A DNA stretch of 64,000 nucleotides from Morinoia aosen (Eukaryota > Arthropoda > Malacostraca > Amphipoda > Talitridae): assembly GCA_030386875.1 (NCBI GenBank), contig CM059576.1, positions 11,003,058 to 11,067,057 of the forward strand, written 5' to 3'. The translations under genes and the position numbers were made by a program. This document shows, piece after piece, positions 57,899 to 64,000 of the stretch. The notes under the pieces are model-generated. The model was not told where the DNA came from, did no database searches, and saw only the letters and a program-made list of their open reading frames with translations. Each line of letters starts with the position of its first letter. Position 1 is the stretch's first letter.

Positions 57899-58790
57899 AG
57901 ATCCGGTGCAAAAGTTTTTCGATTGATTAATTTTTTAATTTCGAGGATTTTTTTTCCCCAAAAATGACCTCTTTTTCCACTTTTTTGAATATTTTTGCTT
58001 TCAACATGAATTGAAATTGAAAATACCTTTGCACCAGATCTATAAACCCTTTCAATCACTATTGATTGGTATGCTTGGCATCTCTGTACCTTCAAAACTG
58101 TGGGAGTAGGTTTTTGAAAGTCAAAAAAATGAGTTTTCAAGAGAGCCATTTTTCCCCAAAAAAAATTTTGTTCCCTACTAATTTTTGAATTGAGTCCTAT
58201 CAGCGATTCTGTACCTTCTTATGTACCTTCAAAACAGTGGGAAAGGATCCATATCGAAAGTCAATAAATACATGTTTCAGAACGTTTTTTTTTTTGAACA
58301 ATTTTTTTCCAAACTGACTAATTTTTTTAGTTACCTGCATTGTTTTGTAGCCCTTTTTGAGCCCTTTTGATTGATATAATTGCCATTCCTGTAGCTTCAA
58401 TACTCCGGGAGGCGTTTATGTTTACACAGCAAGCTAATTAGCTGATGACTCAGCAGCCGGACTCAAAACAAACACTCAATTACACCATCATAATTTATCA
58501 CTTGATATATCACTGAGTAAAATAATGTTTTGAGTACAAAAGCATTTTAAGTAAGGCCATGAATGAACTCTCGCGCTATTCCTGTAGAGAAACACTCAAT
58601 ACTGACTCGTAATGGGGGGGAAAGAGGGAGGTCACCCATCCATTGGCACACCCCCAAGGTCACACTAGTGCGCGTCTTTTACCTCGTCCAGAAGATAAAC
58701 CAATTGACGGACTTGAAAGCCAATTATATCGTTGGATGCGCAAGAAAAATTTCTAAGATGAGTTTATAAACCAAAAAATTACCATTATCC
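57899..58790. repeat. Left arm of a long inverted-repeat structure, with sub-repeats
   Basis: It aligns in reverse complement with 63030-64000 (for example agctaattagctgatgactc at 58432 against 63387-63406; gttggatgcgcaagaaaa near 58731 against 63098-63116). Within the arm the phrase cctgtaccttcaaaactgtgggag recurs about every 150-170 bases. Confidence 0.75.
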
Positions 58791-59311
58791 GGAAATAGAC
58801 CCAAACCGTGCCCTTAAACTATTTGTTGTGATAATGTTGAAACATAGTCAAGATCAAAGGAATCATTTTCGCTTCAATTTAGAAGAACATTATTGAGTGG
58901 CCTCTTGTATTGCTATTGCAGTTGTACATTAGGATGAGTTTTGCCACACTGCAACCTTGAAGGTTATGATTGTTTGTCCTTGTTAACCTTCAGAGCAGCG
59001 AGAGTCAGGTGGAGACCAGCGAGTTGGTGCTGGCTGGAGTGCCTGGCAGTGTTGGAGCCACTGATTGACTTCTGGAGTCTGACAGGTGAGCCTTCATGGC
59101 GACTCTACTTCTTTGATGCCCTTTCTCATATCCTGTGACTCCTTGTTTTTTTTTTAGTTATTTGTTCCTAAAGTTTAAGTTTTGTTTAGTTTTGAATTGT
59201 CTTCAGTTTCTAGATAACTATGTTCAAGATTATATTCCATGTGTAACATCATTTAAGACCTTTGAGTTATTCTCACTTCTTTGATTTTATCTATAGAATT
59301 TTAATTGAATC

Positions 59312-59740
59312 TTAGTTTATTTCTGTTTTGGGTATCATGTAATTTTGCGACAGTAAATAATTAATTTGATTTCGTGCTATGATTTCCAGTGCTGATAGAA
59401 GTTCATCAGTCTTCTCTTGTGCAGCCTTTGGGATTGCTAACAAGTTACTCATATCACCATTTTGTAGTTTTTCTTGATCTTCTGTTATATTTTGCTCATT
59501 CATAAGGTTTGCCGTCAGTCTTCCTAAACTATAGACTGTGTAGTTGGTGCTATACTGGTCTTCTGGAACCTTTAGCATTTCTGGATTGAGGAGGCAGATA
59601 TTCAAGTGTTTTCCTAGCAGTATGAGGGTGTCAGGCTGATGTGCTGGATGGATATAAAATATGAGGCTCAAAAGTGGCTGATAGGAGTCAATGGAATGTA
59701 CTCCAGATGAAGTGTCTGAGGAGTATGGCTGGGGTGACAT
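59312..59740 (-). CDS. Unrecognised ORF, possible exon of a host-derived sequence
   Basis: 142 residues, open, with balanced composition unlike the spacer: P-L-L-S-L-I-F-Y-I-H-P, L-I-L-L-G-K-H-L-N-I-C-L-L-N-P-E-M, then an acidic, glutamine-rich middle and L-L-S-A-L-E-I-I-A-R-N-Q-I-N-Y-L-L. It looks like a mostly helical protein segment. The ATG at its 5' end is not proven as a start. On the same strand another open frame lies upstream (59908-60222), which suggests two exons, but I could not find splice sites that keep frame. No family recognised. Confidence 0.3.
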   Translation of the reverse strand: MSPQPYSSDTSSGVHSIDSYQPLLSLIFYIHPAHQPDTLILLGKHLNICLLNPEMLKVPEDQYSTNYTVYSLGRLTANLMNEQNITEDQEKLQNGDMSNLLAIPKAAQEKTDELLSALEIIARNQINYLLSQNYMIPKTEIN

Positions 59741-59907
59741 TGTGGGATAGGTAAATCAATGAGGTGAGGAGTATGACGAATGAGGGAAGGGAGCAAAAAG
59801 TGTGAACTGCTGGGTGTTAAAGTGGTTTGGCCTTACGGGGAAATAAAAAAGGAATTGTTGGTGAAGGAAGTAAGAAAGTCAGATGCATAGGGAAGGAATG
59901 TTAGAGG

Positions 59908-60222
59908 TTAGTCAAACCTAGGTAAATGAATGGAGTTGAAAGTGCATTGTACCATTATTTCATAAGATGACCAACAGTTAAAGATGAGTTGATAATGATT
60001 GTCATGATGAAAATGGCTGGAGGTTCTTAGCCTGCTATATAGGATTTGTAATTGTATCAGTTCTTTTGGTCTGGAATCTTTAAAGTCTTCTAAAGCTGCA
60101 GGAGTAAATCCACTTAGTTCTGGTGGGTCTTGCTGTAGAAGACACTCCAAAAGATGTGTATGTAATAGAGTAAGCAATTGAAAGTTACTGTCTGCTCTGG
60201 AGGGTGCAACTTCTGTGTCCAT
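59908..60222 (-). CDS. Unrecognised ORF upstream of the previous one
   Basis: 104 residues starting M-D-T-E-V-A-P-S-R-A-D. It then has Q-L-L-T-L-L-H-T-H-L-L-E-C-L-L and P-K-E-L-I-Q-L-Q-I-L-Y-S-R-L, suggesting amphipathic helices. A BEL solo LTR begins 94 bases upstream of the ATG, so any promoter or upstream exon would be displaced. An AG/GT is present near the 3' end (ctag/gttt), but its phase does not fit the best acceptor before 59740. It could be a decayed gene or captured gene fragment. No function assigned. Confidence 0.3.
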   Translation of the reverse strand: MDTEVAPSRADSNFQLLTLLHTHLLECLLQQDPPELSGFTPAALEDFKDSRPKELIQLQILYSRLRTSSHFHHDNHYQLIFNCWSSYEIMVQCTFNSIHLPRFD

Positions 60223-60315
60223 AGTTATTACTGGTCCATGGAGGAATTAACAGATCCCAGGCTTGAAGTTATGAAGGATTTTTTTTAATAAAATGTAATA
60301 ATTTCATTTATTACA

Positions 60316-61845
60316 TGTGCTGCCTTCGCAGCAATTTAGGAAATTTCTATTTTCAAACAGCGGTAGAAAATTTGTGCCTTCGAATATCGAGGGAACCAGT
60401 CCGGTTGTTCACTCGTTTTCCGGAAACGCTCTCTTCCGGTACATTAGGTATTTAAACTCTGCGAGCTGAGTAGAGGCCGCCAGTTGTGTTGAAGTAGTGT
60501 GTAGACTCCAGAGAAGGAAATGTAAGTAAAGAGTGCTAAATATTAAGTGCATTGGGTCCCTATAGATGTCTGTTTTGTGTCTCCTACTAGACAGTGAATT
60601 CTTAGGTCCTAGAAAAGCTAAAAGATTTCAGGGGATGTTAGAATGTGTGCTGTCACAGTTTTTCTGTTTGTGCTTTTACAATTCTAGATACTGATTCTTC
60701 ATTCGCGGTGCCAATATAATTTAATGCTGTGTTTACCTATTTGTACCTGGCTCAAATTGTCTAGTGGTATGGCCCTGTGTTGGACAGGGTTGTGAGACTT
60801 TCTTGCAAACACTCAGTCATGTTTTGATTATATTGTTGAGCCTGATTTGTTCTGTGCTTGTCAGTGCTACTTAATTTATTTGCTGGAATTCACAGCTGGA
60901 TTCATTGTGCTCAGTTGTTGATTTGATCTAAGCACATTGCATTATATAGATCCTTGTTATCATTCACGATTAATGTTAGTGGATTTAAACTCTGGTATTT
61001 GGACTCTAGAATTGTGTAATTCCTCACTCAAGTTGCTATTTTACCAGTCTGTAGAGTGTGGGGGTTTTTGCCTATTTTTATTTGTGTGATTTTTACTGTG
61101 CTGCGGATATTTTATATTGCCTGGTTGATGATGTGTTCATGCCTGTTAGGTAACTATTTACTTGTTCAGAGGTGTCTAAGTGTGCCCCCATGTTCACTTA
61201 TTAACCACCTTTATAGATGGGTGTGTTTTAACTATGCCCAGGTGGTACTATAGATTGATAGACTTTTGTGACTAGTCATGTGAGTCAGAAACAACTCAAG
61301 TTGTCAGGCACTGTTTACGTAGGAATAGCTGTGTAACTTTAGTTCAGCGTCTACCGGGTTGGACATGCATTTTTATATGGGAATAGCCGTGTAACTTCAA
61401 TTCAGCATCTACCTGGTTGGACATTAGTGTGTAGAGCCTACTGCCTGACCTTAGTATTTAATGAGGGCCTCATTAGGTTGACTGGTTATATCTGATTGTG
61501 CCATTGGGATGCTCGTATGAAAATTGTACTAAGTCTCGCCAATGATTTGGGTGTTGAATGAGCCGCTGAAGTATTACCCGTGTTCTCTGAATTAGATTTT
61601 CTTGTGCCAGTGATGCAGTTCTGCCCCAATTTTTGCGTCCTTATTTTCTGGTTTGCCCTCTGAATCACTTTTAGATATGCAATCTCTAAAAACTGTATAT
61701 TTTTTGTATTACTTTTGTGCTAACTAGACCTTTCTATTTCAGGAAAATTTAGGTACAATAAATGGCTGCTTAAGACAAGTTTTGCATCATCCGTGGACTT
61801 TTCTGAACCTTCCCCTCGTCGATAGAAATTGTTGAGGCAGTCACA
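60316..61845 (+). mobile_element. BEL/Pao solo LTR
   Basis: 1530 bases from tgtgctgcc to ggcagtcaca, flanked by the perfect 5-base duplication ttaca (60311-60315 and 61846-61850), as expected for BEL/Pao. No internal region. It matches the LTR at 24347-25876 closely over its whole length, so both derive from one recently active family. It holds ggtatttaaactc (about 60446), a TATA-like string. Confidence 0.9.
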
Positions 61846-61850
61846 TTACA

Positions 61851-62511
61851 GGTCATCTTTTTCGAGTTACTGCTTTTTTTCTCAGTATCCATAACTTTCT
61901 TCTTCAACTTTAATTTTGTTTCTTAAACTCTTTTCCTTACTTGCTGTTCTTGAATGCAGGGGACCCTGAGTGACAGCAGACTTTGTGTGTAGACTCCTTG
62001 TTGCCTCAACTCCAAACTGAATGTTGCCTCCAACTTTCTTCCCATTAGAACACCTCCGCTGGGCAACGGAAAGCTCAAACTAACATATCTAGTATAATAA
62101 TCTAACTCTATACTAAGCAATACCTTCTTTATTTCTCCTTTTGGCTCTCCTTTGTTGAGATTAGGGAGGCTTCAACTAATTTATAATTCGATGTGTGAGT
62201 TGTTAGACTGTAGGGTGAACCTGAGTCTTGCTGGCGGGCTATCTTTCCAGTGTGGAGGGAATGACCTTGGTGATTACAATACAAAGTGTTTGTTAATAGT
62301 GTAGCCAGCTTGTAAATGCTTCCAATTTTCAAATTGTTGTTATGAAAAGTTTCAATGAAATTGGTTGCATAGAAAGGACTAAAATTGAACATTTTATTTT
62401 GTTCTGTTTGGGGCTCTCAAAATAACCACCACCACCAGTCTCTAGACATTCACCAATATGAAAACAATTTGTTCTACAACTACCTTCAAAGTATTAATGT
62501 AAATAAATTAA
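61851..62511. other. Spacer with minus-strand open stretches, not assigned
   Basis: Minus-strand frames of 65 and 87 residues (61923-62120; 62129-62392) continue the open character seen at 59312-60222. They show no recognisable domain. They may belong to the same captured or decayed sequence. Confidence 0.25.
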
Positions 62512-62997
62512 ATGACTTCTCTGGCATTGTTTTCAGTGGCGCAATGTGGAGTACAAAATACTCTTCATGTTACCAAATCAAAAAATGAAATCCAAAAAAG
62601 ACACAAATCAATTAATCTAGTTGACATAAAAAATTTGATCTATGTGAAATTAGTCATGAGGAAATCAGCCCTTCAACTAATCTACGGTTTCATATACCAT
62701 GTGGGCTGTAGTTTCATTTTTTTGAGACAATTCATCAGGTTATGTGCTTTGGAGCAAAATTCTTTCCACGATCTACATGTGCATTTGAGAAGTCATTATG
62801 CCCATTCATGTCTCTACTTAGCACAAGAAATTCTTGCAAATTTTTTCTCTGTGTTGATGTATGTTTTGAATCTTGTGGTGGCTATTTCAAAAGTTGAACG
62901 CAAAACAAAGACTATTAAAGATCTTGTTCTTTTTAATGAAATGTTCATGAGTCATTTATCACTACAGCTCTACAAACACTTGCCATCACTGCCCTAA
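62512..62997 (+). CDS. Unrecognised ORF with hydrophobic segments
   Basis: 161 residues. The first part may not be coding, because ttgttttcag at about 62527-62536 resembles a splice acceptor. It then has L-I-Y-V-K-L-V-M-R-K-S-A-L-Q-L-I-Y-G-F-I, a histidine-rich L-H-V-H-L-R-S-H-Y-A-H, and a hydrophobic N-F-F-S-V-L-M-Y-V-L-N-L-V-V-A-I. The end is S-L-Q-L-Y-K-H-L-P-S-L-P. It lies inside the long inverted-repeat structure, on the strand opposite 59312-60222. No family recognised. Confidence 0.3.
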   Translation: MTSLALFSVAQCGVQNTLHVTKSKNEIQKRHKSINLVDIKNLIYVKLVMRKSALQLIYGFIYHVGCSFIFLRQFIRLCALEQNSFHDLHVHLRSHYAHSCLYLAQEILANFFSVLMYVLNLVVAISKVERKTKTIKDLVLFNEMFMSHLSLQLYKHLPSLP

Positions 62998-63029
62998 TTT
63001 TCTTAATTAAACTACCTTTTTTGATATAT

Positions 63030-64000
63030 TTAGGGCACAATCAGGGTCGAATTTGGATAATGGTAGATTTTTGGTTTATTAACTTATCTTATAGAGAATT
63101 TTCTTGCGCATCCAACGGTATAATTCGCTCTCAAGTACATACATTGGTTCTTCCCCTAGACGGAGTAGAAGACGTGCAGTAACGTGACTTTGGCGCGCCA
63201 GTGTATGGGTGATTTCACCCTTCCCCGCCTAATTACGAATCAGTTTTGGGCGTTCCTCGACGTGAATAGCAAGAGAGTTCATTCATGGCCTTGCTTGAAA
63301 TGCTTTAGTACTCAAACGAAACATTCTAACTCTAAGTGTTAAATATGATGATGTAACTGAGTGTTTGTTTTGAGTCTGGCTGCTCTGAGTCATCAGCTAA
63401 TTAGCTGTTGTGTAAACACATAATTGCCTCCCGAAGTTTTGAAGGTGCAAGAATGGCAAATATATCATTCGAAAGGACTCAAAAAGAGCTACCAAGCAAA
63501 AGAGTTGAAAAAGAAAATTTGTTTGCCATTAAGAAAAATAACTTTTTTTAAAAAAGACTGGTGTTCTGAAATTTTCAGTCATTGTTTTTTTGATATGGAT
63601 CCTTTCCCACAGTTTTGAAAATACGGGAATGGCTAGTATACCAATCGATAGAGCTTGGAAAAATCTACATTAGCTGTAAAATTTATTAGGAAAAATGCCT
63701 ATTTCAGAAATAATATGAAGAAAAGATGAAAAATTTTAGAAAAATGGCTCTACTGAAAACTTAAACTTTTTGATCTTTGAAGAGGCCCTTCTCTCACAGT
63801 TTTGAAGGTACAGGAATGGCAAATATATCAAATGATAAGCGATTGAAACATCCTAGAGAGGCAGTGGTACAGTTTTTTGAATTTCAAATCATGTTGAAAA
63901 TTATAAGCTAAATAATTTGAAAGAATGGAAATGTCGGTTTGGGGAAAAAAACTCTCATAATTCAAAAAATCAAATTATCAAAAAATGTTTCCACTGGATC
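63030..64000. repeat. Right arm of the long inverted-repeat structure
   Basis: Reverse complement of 57899-58790, continuing to the window edge (rc gatccagtggaaac... against 57899 gatccggtgcaaaag). It contains the same sub-repeat three times (about 63427, 63605, 63795). In each the plus strand reads as V-L-K-(V/I)-(Q/R)-E-W-x-x-Y-(H/Q), matching the minus strand of the left arm. Confidence 0.75.

Noticed and set aside
57899-64000. A Polinton/Maverick because of the long inverted ends
   Set aside because: No DNA polymerase B, integrase, ATPase or capsid-like frame is seen in the interior, and the ends are built of sub-repeats.

Overview
The window looks like intergenic, transposon-packed DNA from an arthropod, probably an insect. 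The pointers are AT-rich spacers, Ty3/Gypsy elements whose gag carries a C-x-Y-H...R-K-C knuckle, a BEL/Pao element with 5-base target duplications, a Jockey-like LINE, a Penelope-like element, tRNA-headed SINEs and TTAGG-like runs. I see no host gene I can name. Nearly every long reading frame belongs to a mobile element or a repeat array.

Layout. 1-7000: three tRNA-derived SINEs, a 15-base minisatellite (1109-1964), a 41-base tandem array (3456-4545), and two dispersed modules (called X and Y here) that recur in both orientations around the arrays. 7000-9350: spacer with microsatellites and a diverged 420-520 base tandem repeat. 9351-50702: one nested block. The outermost element is a Ty3/Gypsy fossil (family D). 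Its 5' LTR was split by a second Gypsy (family A, 9907-31986, 4-base duplication actc). A was hit in turn by a BEL/Pao element (duplication atcat), a 5'-truncated Jockey-like LINE (26808-30810, 9-base duplication) and a terminal-inverted-repeat element (31188-31725, 9-base duplication). Further right in D lie a small tandem array holding a Penelope-like fragment, and a second LINE cut by a DNA element (37753-39476) and by a third Gypsy (family B, 39759-50346). B's 3' LTR holds a solo LTR of a related family C (47187-49580).

On top of the nesting, parts of A and BEL occur as large, nearly identical inverted duplicates: 8703-13111 against 14362-18770, and 18775-20691 against 22158-24071. The BEL target duplication now lies in opposite orientations at its two sites. 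Either a recent complex inversion and duplication happened here, or the assembly folds back on itself.

50703-64000: diverged AT-rich spacer, a small SINE, fold-back repeats (54770-55350; 56005-56314), and a much larger inverted-repeat structure (arms 57899-58790 and 63030-64000). The large structure encloses three unrecognised reading frames and a BEL solo LTR with 5-base duplications. Its arms are built of sub-repeats that keep a similar peptide frame.

All assignments come from reading the sequence and from family knowledge. No database search was run, and identities are by eye. LTR elements are treated as fossils: the long ones are broken, and only extents, parts and nesting are given.
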